The notes: generated by a model not told the origin, from the sequence alone. Shown: positions 35,717 through 44,954, counted from the first letter of the stretch. The stretch is 64,000 bases of DNA from Balneola sp. (GCA_003712055.1 RHLJ01000005.1:248001-312000), one strand, 5' to 3'. Made by a program: numbers and translations.

Positions 35717-38452
35717 TTAAATCTCAAATTGGATCGAGAAGGTGGGTATAAAACCAGGTAAGCGTTTACTGGAGGTTTCGTAGATATTTCCTCCGTTTTG
35801 TGAATGAGGGGTTAAGAATCTGCTCAACTCATTTTTTCTATTTGTGATATTCACCAGGTCGAGACGAAATTTTAGTCGGGAACCCGAAATATTCATCGAA
35901 TAATTTGCAGAAAGGTCGAGCTGGAAAAAAGGAGACAGAGTATGTGCATCCGGATTGTTAAGGTCAAAATTACCAAGTTGGGTTTCTCCATGTGTGGTTA
36001 AGAAATCATAATAAGCATGATTAAAAGCCCAGTACCGGGTAGGAGTCCATCGGGAAAAAGCACTAAAACTCAATCTCTCATTAGTTTGATAGCGAAGAGT
36101 CAATGAAGAAGAAAAAGGTTCACTCCAAAAGGTATGTACCTCATTTCCATTAAACCTCTCGGGATTAGTTCTTTTCGAAATATTGCTTTGATTCAACCAC
36201 TTCAACTGGATATTTGGATCTTCAAAAGTTTGGATAAAGCTCAATGCGCCGCCAAAAGAATATCCCTCAGCATCCATCAAAAACTCACTTTGCGAGGTAA
36301 AAGATTGACTTCGATTACTTTGGGGGACTAATAATCGCTGATAACTGACCTCATAGATGTTTGGAGTCCATTTATAATAGGTCTCAAATGAAATAGAGGT
36401 AAGCTCCGAAACCGAGATCTCCCACAAACCTGCTACCTGGTACGAAGCAGGGATAGCAAGTGAATTATCTATTGGGACTGTGAAATCATTGTACGATGTG
36501 AATGCACTTGGTCCTACATTTGTGAGATGGAGCTGGTGGATAAATTGGCGATATACACCGCCTGATAAAGATATAGTGTGAAAACCGATCGGGGTTTTTT
36601 CGCTATCCAGAGTAAGCGAGAAACGCGGCTGTATATATATTTGCTGATTAGAAGTGCTAAAAGTCGATCGTGCCCCAAATGAAGCTCGCAAGTTTCGGCT
36701 GACAGTAAATTCAGATTGGCTATAAAAGCTGGTTAAGAGAACGGAGTTAGTATTCTCAATCGGGAAATAGAAAAGATCATTGATGCCAAAATCATAGGAA
36801 AGGAACTGTGTTTCTAACCCGTTAGTGAGCTTTAACCTGGAATCAACGTGGTAAACGAGCTCGGCTGTAGCACCTAATTCTTGTATCGATTGCTCATCTA
36901 CCAAAGAAGCATCAGAATCATATCGTTGCGAATAAAACTGGAAAGCATCATTTGCATTATGGCCAGCCTGATACAAACTGTCATTTCCTTCCATAAAGTA
37001 GATATTTGAAAAAGAGCTGCCGGAATAATATCCCTGGAAAGAAATATCAGCTCGATCTGAAATGACCTGATATCTGCTCAATTGAAGCATGCTATTCAGG
37101 CGTTCTCCATTTTCCTGGCTGTATACAAAAAAGGGTTGGTTTGAGTTGATGGTATTACGCTCCGAAAGTAATTCATTAGTGAAACGCTGGCTTCCAAAAT
37201 ATCCGGAAACAATAGTCCTTTGAAAATCTGAGGTAGAAGTTTCGGCGGTAAAGTGCCCATCAAAGAAGTTTATACTCTGATTTTGTACCTGCTGATCATA
37301 ATGAGCGATATCACCATTTCCGCCCATCAAAAAGTTTTGTGTGAGGGGATCGAGTAGATTTCTGGATTGAACATTTGTTCTGTATCCATAAGGTAATTCT
37401 CCTCCAATTTGATTTGCTCTTACGACAAGGGAGGTATTCCAGCTCCTATGAATCAAAGGGCTAACTGCTCCATTAATACTATTCGGGTTTACCTGGATTA
37501 GTCCCAAGGAGTTTGATCCTGGTCGAGCTGCCTGCCGGAAGTCAACAATGCCTGATAATACTCCACCATCATCCACTCCATAACCTGCCTTTTTTATATA
37601 CACCTTATCAATAGCGTAGGGACTAAATGAACCGATGTGTGTTCCCAGATTACCGATTCCATACATAGGAACCCCGTCCAGCTTAATGAGTTGATTCTCC
37701 GGGTTTCCTCCCTGGATACTCAGCGTTTGTTGACTTTCATTGAAGCTGATTCCGGAATATACGGTTGTCGCTTTAATCGGAGATTCTTGCGCAGAGGGTT
37801 GTTGCTCCATTGATTGTTGAAAATCTACTCCTTCGGCTAATTTATTCAGAGATAGAGAAGGGGTTTGAGCTTGTACCACAATCGGAGCACCTAAAAAAGT
37901 TTTAGGAGAAAGTCTGATTACTTTTACTTCCGAATTGGCTTCTACTGAAACAGTTGCCTGTTGAGATTCATAGCCGACTGAACTGAATATAACCGGGTAT
38001 GAACCAGCGATAAGTGAGTTTACTGAAAAATATCCATTCTGATTAGTATAGGTGCTATTGGAAGCATCAGAAAGAAATACGGTGGCATTAGAGATAGGTG
38101 ATCCTGTTTCAGCATCAAATACATAGCCGTAAAAACGCCCGTAATCTTTTTGGATTCCCTTTTTCTCAGTGATTACATAAGTACCGGAAGAAAGAATAAT
38201 GAAGTCGAGTTTACTTCCTTTTAGGATCTCCCTAAGTACCTCGGAAGGAGTTTTATAATTCAGAGAAATATAAACGATGTCTTTAAGTGGGAGAGAAGGA
38301 TCATAGACCAGGTCAATTTCTTCGGATTCAACAAGCTTGATAATAGCTGACTCAATAGATACTCCTCTGGCAACGAATCTTTTGGTTTCAGATTCCTGGG
38401 CAGATACCCAAATGGGTATTAAAAAAAGTACTAGTGCTACAGCTCTCTTCAT
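35717..38452 (-). CDS. TonB-dependent receptor with STN signalling domain
   Basis: A 911-residue outer-membrane receptor. The order is signal peptide, STN domain (about residues 22-95) that contacts an anti-sigma factor, a carboxypeptidase-regulatory-like beta domain (~108-190), a plug and a barrel ending in an aromatic pattern (FSIQFEI). The STN domain and the adjacent FecR and sigma genes indicate a cell-surface signalling receptor that activates its own transcription. The ligand (siderophore, sugar or other) is not visible in the sequence. No SusD lipoprotein follows, which makes a polysaccharide role less likely. The FecR-like gene precedes it by 3 bp, so the three genes are one operon. 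Confidence 0.92.
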   Translation of the reverse strand: MKRAVALVLFLIPIWVSAQESETKRFVARGVSIESAIIKLVESEEIDLVYDPSLPLKDIVYISLNYKTPSEVLREILKGSKLDFIILSSGTYVITEKKGIQKDYGRFYGYVFDAETGSPISNATVFLSDASNSTYTNQNGYFSVNSLIAGSYPVIFSSVGYESQQATVSVEANSEVKVIRLSPKTFLGAPIVVQAQTPSLSLNKLAEGVDFQQSMEQQPSAQESPIKATTVYSGISFNESQQTLSIQGGNPENQLIKLDGVPMYGIGNLGTHIGSFSPYAIDKVYIKKAGYGVDDGGVLSGIVDFRQAARPGSNSLGLIQVNPNSINGAVSPLIHRSWNTSLVVRANQIGGELPYGYRTNVQSRNLLDPLTQNFLMGGNGDIAHYDQQVQNQSINFFDGHFTAETSTSDFQRTIVSGYFGSQRFTNELLSERNTINSNQPFFVYSQENGERLNSMLQLSRYQVISDRADISFQGYYSGSSFSNIYFMEGNDSLYQAGHNANDAFQFYSQRYDSDASLVDEQSIQELGATAELVYHVDSRLKLTNGLETQFLSYDFGINDLFYFPIENTNSVLLTSFYSQSEFTVSRNLRASFGARSTFSTSNQQIYIQPRFSLTLDSEKTPIGFHTISLSGGVYRQFIHQLHLTNVGPSAFTSYNDFTVPIDNSLAIPASYQVAGLWEISVSELTSISFETYYKWTPNIYEVSYQRLLVPQSNRSQSFTSQSEFLMDAEGYSFGGALSFIQTFEDPNIQLKWLNQSNISKRTNPERFNGNEVHTFWSEPFSSSLTLRYQTNERLSFSAFSRWTPTRYWAFNHAYYDFLTTHGETQLGNFDLNNPDAHTLSPFFQLDLSANYSMNISGSRLKFRLDLVNITNRKNELSRFLTPHSQNGGNIYETSSKRLPGFIPTFSIQFEI

Positions 38453-38455
38453 GTG

Positions 38456-39367
38456 CTATTTAGTAATGCTAAAGCCGTCTTTGGTTTTGGATACTTCAAA
38501 GCCTTTAACAATGGACAAATCATTCAGTATGTCAGAAATCGATTTTTCAGAGGAGTAATAAGCGGTAATCTTTTCTTTTGAAAAGTATTCTTCATCGAAC
38601 CGAATTTCGATATCGTTCAATAAAGCCAATCGCTCAAACAAGGATGTAAGATCGGATTCTGAACTTCCGATCCCTTTCCATGAAGTAGGAAGAGTAGGGT
38701 CAACTTCGTTTTTAGTAATAGTTTTGGTTTGACTATCTATAGAAATAGCATCGCCTAACTCCAGGATATGAGCTGATTCTGAGAACGCGGTTACCTGCAC
38801 TTTTCCTTCATATACAGCTACCTCGGAATTATTATAACGTGAATCTTTCCAGTCAGAAACGGTGAATTCAGTACCTAATACTTCAACTACCGTATGTTGT
38901 GTGGTAACCGCAAATGGAGTAGTTGACCTAGCAATATCAAAATAGGCTTCTCCATCCAGAGACACATTTCTCGAAAATATCCCATATACCCGAGGCCGAT
39001 AGGTGAGGGTCGAATTGCTGTTCAACTCTACCGTAGAGCCATCAGAAAGGCTTATCAGTTGAGTCTGGCCTATAGGAGCGACTATATCAACGGAATTGAA
39101 CAGAAAACCTGCCGTTAGAGCAGCAATGAGTACAGAAGCTGCCGCGGCGTAAATATAAAAAGGTCGTTTCCTCGTTGTAGATTTAGATTCTTGAGTGTCA
39201 ATTTGAAGCAGCACTTTCTTTAACGCATCTTCTGTTTCAAGTTCGTCAGGGACTTGAGCTTTTGGTCTGGCTTCTTCAGATGCATCCCAAATCTCCTGGA
39301 GATCTTCTGGCAGACTTTGCAGATCTAGTATCTTGGGAGGTATTGTGTGTTTATCATCACTACTCAT
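38456..39367 (-). CDS. FecR-family anti-sigma factor
   Basis: A 303-residue transmembrane regulator. A short cytoplasmic part (~90 residues) is followed by one membrane helix (FYIYAAAASVLIAALTAGF) and a periplasmic FecR domain that includes SLSDGSTVELNSNSTL, GEAYFDI and TTQHTVVEVLGTEF. The last ~65 residues form a DUF4974/STN-like module. It would pass the signal from the receptor's STN domain to the sigma factor. It overlaps the sigma gene by 4 bp, and the TonB receptor follows after 3 bp. Confidence 0.93.
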   Translation of the reverse strand: MSSDDKHTIPPKILDLQSLPEDLQEIWDASEEARPKAQVPDELETEDALKKVLLQIDTQESKSTTRKRPFYIYAAAASVLIAALTAGFLFNSVDIVAPIGQTQLISLSDGSTVELNSNSTLTYRPRVYGIFSRNVSLDGEAYFDIARSTTPFAVTTQHTVVEVLGTEFTVSDWKDSRYNNSEVAVYEGKVQVTAFSESAHILELGDAISIDSQTKTITKNEVDPTLPTSWKGIGSSESDLTSLFERLALLNDIEIRFDEEYFSKEKITAYYSSEKSISDILNDLSIVKGFEVSKTKDGFSITK

Positions 39368-39921
39368 AATGCCATCACCTTTGATGTTTCTTTTTCATAT
39401 TCATCTCTAAGTGTTTTTAAGGCAGCTACAATATGATTGTTCACCGTTCTGGGAGATACACTCATAATTTGAGCTATTTCATCATGTTGTAACCCATCGA
39501 AGCGGCTGAGCTCAAAAGCTTCTTTTTGCCGTTCCGGTAGTCGTGAAATAAGAACCTGAAAAAGGGATTCCGAAGAATGGTCTTCTCCGGAATCCTTTTT
39601 CTCCTCTTGATGAATAGAGAGATTCTCCTCATCCAACTCTGTATATCTGGATTCGTGATCTCTGATATAATTCAAAGCCAGATTTCTGACTATGGTGTAC
39701 ATGAATGCCTTAAGAGATTTATGGGCTTCGAGCTGGTCCCGAACTTCCCATAACTTTATGAATGCTTCCTGAACGATATCTGCTGAAGCGTCTTTTGAAT
39801 AGACGTATCGTTGCGCATAGGCAACGTAGGTACCGTAGGATTCTCTAAAGAAATTAGAGAAGGCTAGGCGGTTGCTTTTTTTTATCTCAGCGATCCAAAT
39901 TTTAAGTTCAGAAGGATTCAT
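39364..39921 (-). CDS. ECF RNA polymerase sigma factor, FecI-like
   Basis: A 185-residue sigma-70 factor of the extracytoplasmic-function type. The sigma-2 region has DASADIVQEAFIKLWEVRDQL, and the sigma-4 helix-turn-helix has RLPERQKEAFELSRFDGLQHDEIAQIMSVS. It should direct RNA polymerase to the promoter of the adjacent FecR/TonB operon under control of the FecR-like protein, as in FecIRA-type systems. The upstream gap (39922-40223) contains no gene and carries the 120-bp repeat. The assignment is secure at family level. Confidence 0.94.
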   Translation of the reverse strand: MNPSELKIWIAEIKKSNRLAFSNFFRESYGTYVAYAQRYVYSKDASADIVQEAFIKLWEVRDQLEAHKSLKAFMYTIVRNLALNYIRDHESRYTELDEENLSIHQEEKKDSGEDHSSESLFQVLISRLPERQKEAFELSRFDGLQHDEIAQIMSVSPRTVNNHIVAALKTLRDEYEKETSKVMAL

Positions 39922-40100
39922 ACATCAACATTACACATCAAAAAAGTAGTATGACTAGTTGCTGAGTAAACCGGGATAAATTTTTTTTAGTTCTCTTTGT
40001 TTTCTTGTCATTTCGAAGGAGTTAACGACTGAGAAATCCGAGAATTAAACTTGTGGCAAATAGTCTTTGCAAGGAGCCGGAAAGCTATATATAAATTGAG

Positions 40101-40220
40101 TAATAGAATCGACGAAGCACGAACTCCGCACGAGGCTTCGGCAGGCGGGCAATCTCTATGAATAAGGCGAGATTGCTTCAGGACTAGCTATCGCCGAGTC
40201 CTTCGCAATGACGAAGCATT
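40101..40220. repeat. 120-bp direct repeat, copy 1
   Basis: From TAATAGAATC to GAAGCATT the 120 bp occur again at 40809-40928 with one difference (GGACTAGC against GGGCTAGC). Within the repeat GCAATCTC (40149-40156) pairs with GAGATTGC (40169-40176). The surrounding DNA from 40007 (GTCATT) to 40212 (AATGAC) has inverted ends. The copies lie on either side of the DUF4174 gene. The 302-bp gap at 39922-40223 holds nothing else. Confidence 0.9.
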
Positions 40221-40223
40221 TGG

Positions 40224-40667
40224 TCAGTAAGAATTGCGAATCTCTTGCGCTCGCATTGGCATCGAATCAATAATGGCGAATAGTTTCTCGACTTCTATTG
40301 TCTCAGTTTCTCTTACTTTAACACCCCCATCCAAACCAATAAGGATAATTTCAAACTCTGAATCCGAGAGAGTTGTCAATTTGGAAAAATTGTCATCTAA
40401 GACTGAATACCATCCATTTTGATCTTCGAGTCCGATTTTATATTGGCCTTCCCAAACCCTATAAATAGTCAACTTCCGTTCTTTCAATTTCTCTTCGTTT
40501 CCTTCCAACTCTTTAAGCTGCTTTTGATAGTATTCGTTTTCTAAATCATCTGTGACGAGAATTAGAACTCTATTCTCCCAACGGTGATTAGATAGATTCT
40601 GCGCGTTAATAGAGCTGTATAAAGTCATTGAAAATGTAATGCAGAGTAGTAGGAATGCAGGATTCAT
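40224..40667 (-). CDS. Exported DUF4174-family protein
   Basis: A 147-residue protein with a signal peptide ending near NAQ and then the DUF4174 pattern: NHRWENRVLILVTDD at the start, and ILIGLDGGVKVRE, LFAIIDSMPMRAQEIR at the end. The family is a thioredoxin-like fold without conserved cysteines and of unknown role, often secreted to the periplasm. The gene has near-identical 120-bp direct repeats on either side, so it may have moved or been duplicated as a unit. Its closest neighbours are the sigma/FecR operon and an MBL hydrolase, with no clear functional link. Confidence 0.8.
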   Translation of the reverse strand: MNPAFLLLCITFSMTLYSSINAQNLSNHRWENRVLILVTDDLENEYYQKQLKELEGNEEKLKERKLTIYRVWEGQYKIGLEDQNGWYSVLDDNFSKLTTLSDSEFEIILIGLDGGVKVRETETIEVEKLFAIIDSMPMRAQEIRNSY

Positions 40668-40808
40668 TTTGGATAGTCAAGTTACTTTTTAACTAACTGA
40701 GTAATGATTTATATAGTTCTTTCTGTTTAGTTTTTTTTCGAACGAAGTGAGAAATCTATAAATAAGTAGGGTCTTTGCGAGGAGCCTAAAAACGGTGTGT
40801 TGCTCTAA

Positions 40809-40928
40809 TAATAGAATCGACGAAGCACGAACTCCGCACGAGGCTTCGGCAGGCGGGCAATCTCTATGAATAAGGCGAGATTGCTTCAGGGCTAGCTATC
40901 GCCGAGTCCTTCGCAATGACGAAGCATT
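40809..40928. repeat. 120-bp direct repeat, copy 2
   Basis: Second copy of the repeat at 40101-40220, 119 of 120 bases identical and in the same orientation. The 319-bp gap 40668-40986 consists largely of this unit. A weakly similar stretch (GGTCTTTGCGAGGAGCC) extends to its left, as it does for copy 1. Confidence 0.9.
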
Positions 40929-40986
40929 CGGGACAGAAATAACAAAAGAACAACCAATTAGAATCGTATCTATCAGATTAATAGTG

Positions 40987-42111
40987 CTACTTCTGCTCTA
41001 ATTCCAAAGGCTTCCACCACTGTTCATTAGTGATGGTAGAATCAGCATTAATGGTTTCACCCAGTTTCGGGGTTACTAATACCACCTCTTTTTCTCTGGC
41101 ATATTGCACCGCAAGATTAATAGGTTCGAACCAATCGTGATAGGAAAGTGAGAAAGTACCCCAGTGAATGGGGAACATTATTTTCGAATTGAGATCTCTG
41201 GCTGCCTCAACAGAGCGCTCGGTAGGCATATGTATATCTTGCCAGCCCAAATCTTCCCCGTAATCTCCAACTTTGATAAAGCTGATATCCATTGGCCCAA
41301 ACTTCTCATGAACTTCTTTAAAGTGAGGTCCATACCCGGTATCGCCACTATGATAAATCTGATGCTCAGGGCTTTCAATAACCCAGGATGTCCATAAGGT
41401 CGAATTGTCCATCCATTTACGTCCCGAATAGTGTCGAGCTGGAATACAATGAATAATAAAATCGTCAATACTCACACTTTCCCACCAGTCCATTTCATAT
41501 ATCTGTTCTTCTGATATTCCCCAGGTCATGAGATGAGCTTTTATACCAATACCCACAAAAAATAAAGTTCCGTTATCTGCTAAATGTATAGCCGTATTCA
41601 TATCGAGGTGATCAAAGTGATCATGAGAAATAGTTACTATATCAATAGCAGGTAATTCTTCCACGCTTATTGGGGGAGGGTTATAACGTTCAGGGGCAAT
41701 CATCTTTACCAGAAAAGCCTTATTCGACAGCATTGGATCAGTCATAATCCGTTTGCCGTCCATTTCAACATAAACAGTGGCGTGGCCAAACCAAGTTGCG
41801 TTAATACCAGAGCTGACTGTATCACTAATTTGAGGAATTTCTATTGGGAATGGACTTGCCGGAATCCGTATCTGATCACCTCTCATTTCTCTTATGTTAG
41901 TCATTAGATCATTGGGAAGTGCTTCGGGATTATTTTCAAAATGATCATTATAGTACTGAGGAGAGGCTTCTGCTTTAGCTAAACTCGATTCATCCATATC
42001 TCCTCCAAATTCCGGGTTTTGCCAAACAACCAATAACGTGATAAAGAGCAAGGCTACCAGGCTGAGTAAAGCAATGGCCAGGATTTTTAGAATTTTGAGG
42101 GTTCTTTTCAT
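40987..42111 (-). CDS. Membrane-anchored MBL-fold hydrolase, NAPE-PLD-like
   Basis: A 374-residue metallo-beta-lactamase-fold enzyme with an N-terminal membrane helix (residues ~8-30), so the domain faces the periplasm. WFGHATVYVEMDGKRIMTDP begins the fold; the metal site is SHDHFDHLD, HCIPARHYSGR, YHSGDTGYGPHF and FPIHWGTFSLSYHDWF. The ARHYSGR and GDTGYG words are typical of the N-acylphosphatidylethanolamine phospholipase D-like group (also UlaG-like), suggesting a lipid or phosphodiester substrate. Which substrate is used here is inference. The gene is 15 bp downstream of the TPR gene, possibly in one unit. Confidence 0.88.
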   Translation of the reverse strand: MKRTLKILKILAIALLSLVALLFITLLVVWQNPEFGGDMDESSLAKAEASPQYYNDHFENNPEALPNDLMTNIREMRGDQIRIPASPFPIEIPQISDTVSSGINATWFGHATVYVEMDGKRIMTDPMLSNKAFLVKMIAPERYNPPPISVEELPAIDIVTISHDHFDHLDMNTAIHLADNGTLFFVGIGIKAHLMTWGISEEQIYEMDWWESVSIDDFIIHCIPARHYSGRKWMDNSTLWTSWVIESPEHQIYHSGDTGYGPHFKEVHEKFGPMDISFIKVGDYGEDLGWQDIHMPTERSVEAARDLNSKIMFPIHWGTFSLSYHDWFEPINLAVQYAREKEVVLVTPKLGETINADSTITNEQWWKPLELEQK

Positions 42112-42126
42112 TATTCAATTAGTTTA

Positions 42127-43662
42127 TTATGCGCAAAATTCATCGAGCTTTTCCTGAGCTTCTTGAAAACCAAGTTCCAAAGCTTTTTTCCATGCTTCAC
42201 ATGCTGCATCTACCCTACCTTCAGCTTGATTAATCAACCCAGATACATGGTATGGGCGTCCATAATTTTGGTCAAGCTGTATTGCTTTTTCACTATCCGA
42301 TTCTGCTTGCTTAAGTTTGCCTAATTGAAAATACGAGTAAGAACGATGCGCATATGGGTAAGGGTTTTTTGGATTTAGTTCAATAGCTTTATCTAAATCT
42401 TTAATGGCATCTTTATACATACCTAGTCCATTTTTTGAAAAACCTCTATTATTCCATGTATTACTGACCTTTGAGTCCAGCTCAATAGCTTTGTCAAAGT
42501 CTTCAATTGCTTCCTTAAATCTTTTTAGATCATTTTTACAGCCACCTCTATTACTCCATAAAATAGAGTTGCTCTGTTGTAGTCTTATTGCTTCATTTAA
42601 ATCAATAATAGCTTCTTCAGATTTCCCAATCTTTTTTCTAGCAACCCCTCTATTGCTCCACGCATATGAGTTTTCGGGGTCCAGTTTAATAGCTTCATCT
42701 AAATCACTAATAGCCTGCTCAAGTTTGCCCCATTCCATTTTAGCGACCCCTCTATTGCTCCAGCCAATCGATTTTTTTGGATCTAACTTAATTGCTTTAT
42801 TCAAATCTTCTATTGCTTCTTCATATTTCTCTAATTCAATTTTGGTGTAACCTCTATTGTTCCATGCTCTCCAGCTTGTTGGGTTCAGCTTAATAGCCTT
42901 AGAATAAGAGATAATTGCTTCATTGTACTCTTCTCTTTCATCTTCTGCTAGGCCTTTCCAAAACCAATCGTCTGCATTAAAGTCTTCTTCTCGTTTAGTT
43001 TCTTCAAGTGTTTCTTCAAAATCCAAAATCTTTAATTTGTCTTCAGGAGACGATTTACCAATCTTGTTATCAAGTCCACTTTTTTCAAGCACTGCTCTTC
43101 TAATTTCTAAAACTTCTTCTATTTCAGTTAATGCCTTACGTGAATCGGAAATTATTTCTCCGCTTCTCTTTTTGAAATCTTTTTCAAGCTTGGTTACTGC
43201 TTTATCGATTGGACGTTTAACTTTCTCTTCAACCTCACTTCGAATCCACTCTTCGGTAAGAATGGAATTTATTTTTTTAGATGTAATATTTTTTGCTTGC
43301 TTGTTGAAATATGTTTCGACTGAACTAACAAGTAGATTTTTGCCAAGAAAGGTCAAAAGAACAACTAAAAAAGAGCCTATTAGTGATATAGTTGTGATAA
43401 AATTTTCGATTTTATTTTCAATTATCATGAACTCCGACTCATGTTTTCGCGCTTTTCCTTCATATAGTTCTTTAAGAAAATTCTGATAATCTTCTATTTC
43501 TCTACTCAGATTTTCAACCTCTTTCTCAAGTAATACTATTCTTACTTCTTCTGCAGAAATTGTATTCTCTACTGATTGAGCATATAGAGAAGTACTAGAA
43601 AAAATAAGGGTGATTAGTAGTAGAGCTAACAGATGAAATGAAGGGAGGTGTTGAAGTTTCAT
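42127..43662 (-). CDS. TPR-repeat protein with signal peptide and membrane helix
   Basis: A 511-residue protein with a signal peptide (ending near LYAQ), a predicted coiled coil of about residues 38-75, a membrane helix (~93-115) and a charged linker, then about eight tandem TPR motifs from residue ~235 to 500. The repeats have the usual alternation such as AWNNRGYTKIELEKYEEAIEDL. TPR arrays bind peptides or protein partners; the partner is not known. Given the signal peptide and the membrane helix, the repeats could lie in the cytoplasm or periplasm. No enzymatic motif is seen. Confidence 0.85.
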   Translation of the reverse strand: MKLQHLPSFHLLALLLITLIFSSTSLYAQSVENTISAEEVRIVLLEKEVENLSREIEDYQNFLKELYEGKARKHESEFMIIENKIENFITTISLIGSFLVVLLTFLGKNLLVSSVETYFNKQAKNITSKKINSILTEEWIRSEVEEKVKRPIDKAVTKLEKDFKKRSGEIISDSRKALTEIEEVLEIRRAVLEKSGLDNKIGKSSPEDKLKILDFEETLEETKREEDFNADDWFWKGLAEDEREEYNEAIISYSKAIKLNPTSWRAWNNRGYTKIELEKYEEAIEDLNKAIKLDPKKSIGWSNRGVAKMEWGKLEQAISDLDEAIKLDPENSYAWSNRGVARKKIGKSEEAIIDLNEAIRLQQSNSILWSNRGGCKNDLKRFKEAIEDFDKAIELDSKVSNTWNNRGFSKNGLGMYKDAIKDLDKAIELNPKNPYPYAHRSYSYFQLGKLKQAESDSEKAIQLDQNYGRPYHVSGLINQAEGRVDAACEAWKKALELGFQEAQEKLDEFCA

Positions 43663-43727
43663 AAAAATAGAATTAATAAAAACTTATTAAATCTAAATGG
43701 TTTAGCTCTAGAAAACAAAGAACCAAA

Positions 43728-44654
43728 TTACTTTTGTATTGCTCTATCCAGGCGGTTTTTAAGTGCTGAGCTGACTGAATTGTCCGAATCTTCAATGGAC
43801 TCAATCACAACCTTCCTAAACCCTTCCAAATCTGCTTGCCTAAACCGATCATATAACTCTCTGGCCATCTGTTCCAAATTGCCTCGGTAGTAGATAAGAT
43901 TATCAGCCTTTAACTCACCTTCCTGAAGAAGGAAAAGGGTAGAGGGATCAGAAAGATCATCTTCTTCTGTCAACCAACGTACTTCGGCCTTTGGTTTATA
44001 GTGGGAGTATTTTTGACCAGGGCTTTTTGGGCGTTCCATATGGTGGAAAAAGGACTCTTCCACATCCATACCAAGCGCTTCTTCAATTTGTTTTCGACTG
44101 ATGCTGCCGGGCCGCAGAATGGCCGGTCTTTCTCCTGTTAAGTCAATCACCGTTGATTCGAGGCCAATCTTAGTGGCTTCTCCATCAATAACAGGAAAGC
44201 CTTTTCCAAAATCCTGGCGAACATGTTCTGCTTTAGTAGGGCTTGGTTTTCCGGAAGTATTGGCGCTAGGGGCTACTAATGGCCCGGTTTGAGCGATTAA
44301 TTCCAGAGCCATGGGATGGTCGGGCATTCTGATAGCTACAGTACCTAAACCAGCGGTGATTGCATCCAGCACCTTGGTTTTCTTTTTTAGAACCAACGAA
44401 AGAGGGCCAGGCCAAAAACTATCCATAAGGACTTTTGCGGTTTCAGTGATTTCCTCTACAAAATCATTTGCTTGTTCAACGCTGGAAACATGAACAATAA
44501 GGGGATTATCAGAAGGGCGGCCTTTTATCTCGAATACTCTAGCTATGGCTGAAGGATTCCATGCATCTGCACCTAGTCCGTATACCGTTTCTGTGGGGAA
44601 AGCAACGGGGTGTCCGGACTTAATAAGGGTTATGTATTTGGAGATATCAGCCAT
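43728..44654 (-). CDS. ywlC: L-threonylcarbamoyladenylate synthase (Sua5/YwlC type)
   Basis: Makes threonylcarbamoyl-AMP from threonine, bicarbonate and ATP for the t6A modification of tRNA. The Sua5/YciO/YrdC domain is clear: HPVAFPTETVYGLGADA, KGRPSDNPLIVHV, RMPDHPMALELI and APSANTSGKPSPTKAEHV. At 308 residues it is the long type with an extra C-terminal Sua5 domain entered through the linker SPGQKYSHYKPKAEV. The start lies 300 bp from the mfd stop and faces an intergenic region of palindromes. Confidence 0.93.
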   Translation of the reverse strand: MADISKYITLIKSGHPVAFPTETVYGLGADAWNPSAIARVFEIKGRPSDNPLIVHVSSVEQANDFVEEITETAKVLMDSFWPGPLSLVLKKKTKVLDAITAGLGTVAIRMPDHPMALELIAQTGPLVAPSANTSGKPSPTKAEHVRQDFGKGFPVIDGEATKIGLESTVIDLTGERPAILRPGSISRKQIEEALGMDVEESFFHHMERPKSPGQKYSHYKPKAEVRWLTEEDDLSDPSTLFLLQEGELKADNLIYYRGNLEQMARELYDRFRQADLEGFRKVVIESIEDSDNSVSSALKNRLDRAIQK

Positions 44655-44681
44655 AAAGGGAGAATAACCTTTTTATAGGTC

Positions 44682-44702
44682 ATCCTGAACTTGTTTCAGG
44701 AT
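44682..44702. repeat. GTCATCCTGAA-type palindrome
   Basis: ATCCTGAA-cttgt-TTCAGGAT, with GTC before the left arm. The stem is the same as that at 35625-35645. It lies just upstream of the ywlC start. Confidence 0.8.
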
Positions 44703-44765
44703 CTTTGTGAGGAAACTACATTATGAGCCATTTCATAAGATTTCGAAACAAAGGAAGATAATTTT

Positions 44766-44810
44766 GCGAGCATAGCGAAGCAATCTCACTGAGACCGCTT
44801 CGTTCCTCGC
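44766..44810. repeat. Imperfect inverted repeat GCGAG...CTCGC
   Basis: GCGAGcatagCGAAGC and TCTCA on the left match TGAGA, GCTTCG and CTCGC on the right. The AGCGAAGCAATCTC wording is related to the 120-bp repeats at 40101 and 40809, so it belongs to the same broad family. Confidence 0.65.
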
Positions 44811-44827
44811 GGATGGTTTTATGTTAA

Positions 44828-44945
44828 GTCATTCTGAGCCCGCCTTCCGAAGTATGCGTACAGAGGACAGGCGTAAGTGAAGAATCAACACAGTGTTTAA
44901 TTGTTCAGGGTTGTGTTGATTCTTCGGAAGTATCCTCAGAATGAC
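44828..44945. repeat. 118-bp palindromic element downstream of mfd
   Basis: Outer arms GTCATTCTGAG (44828-44838) and CTCAGAATGAC (44935-44945) are perfect complements; an inner pair GAAGAATCAACACA (44879-44892) and TGTGTTGATTCTTC (44912-44925) is also a perfect 14-bp match with a 19-base loop. The element ends 9 bp after the mfd stop and could end its transcript. The right-hand 28 bp recur at 51880-51907. Confidence 0.85.
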
Positions 44946-44954
44946 TATAAACTA

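Noticed and set aside
42390-42960. Apparent tandem DNA repeats
   Set aside because: They reflect the TPR motifs of the encoded protein, with about 102-bp periodicity, not an independent DNA repeat or CRISPR array.
42404-43486. Two long open frames on the plus strand (148 and 187 codons)
   Set aside because: They lie antisense to the TPR gene, whose repeats and signal peptide are clear. The antisense products are serine/leucine-rich without any motif, as expected from the repeated codons.
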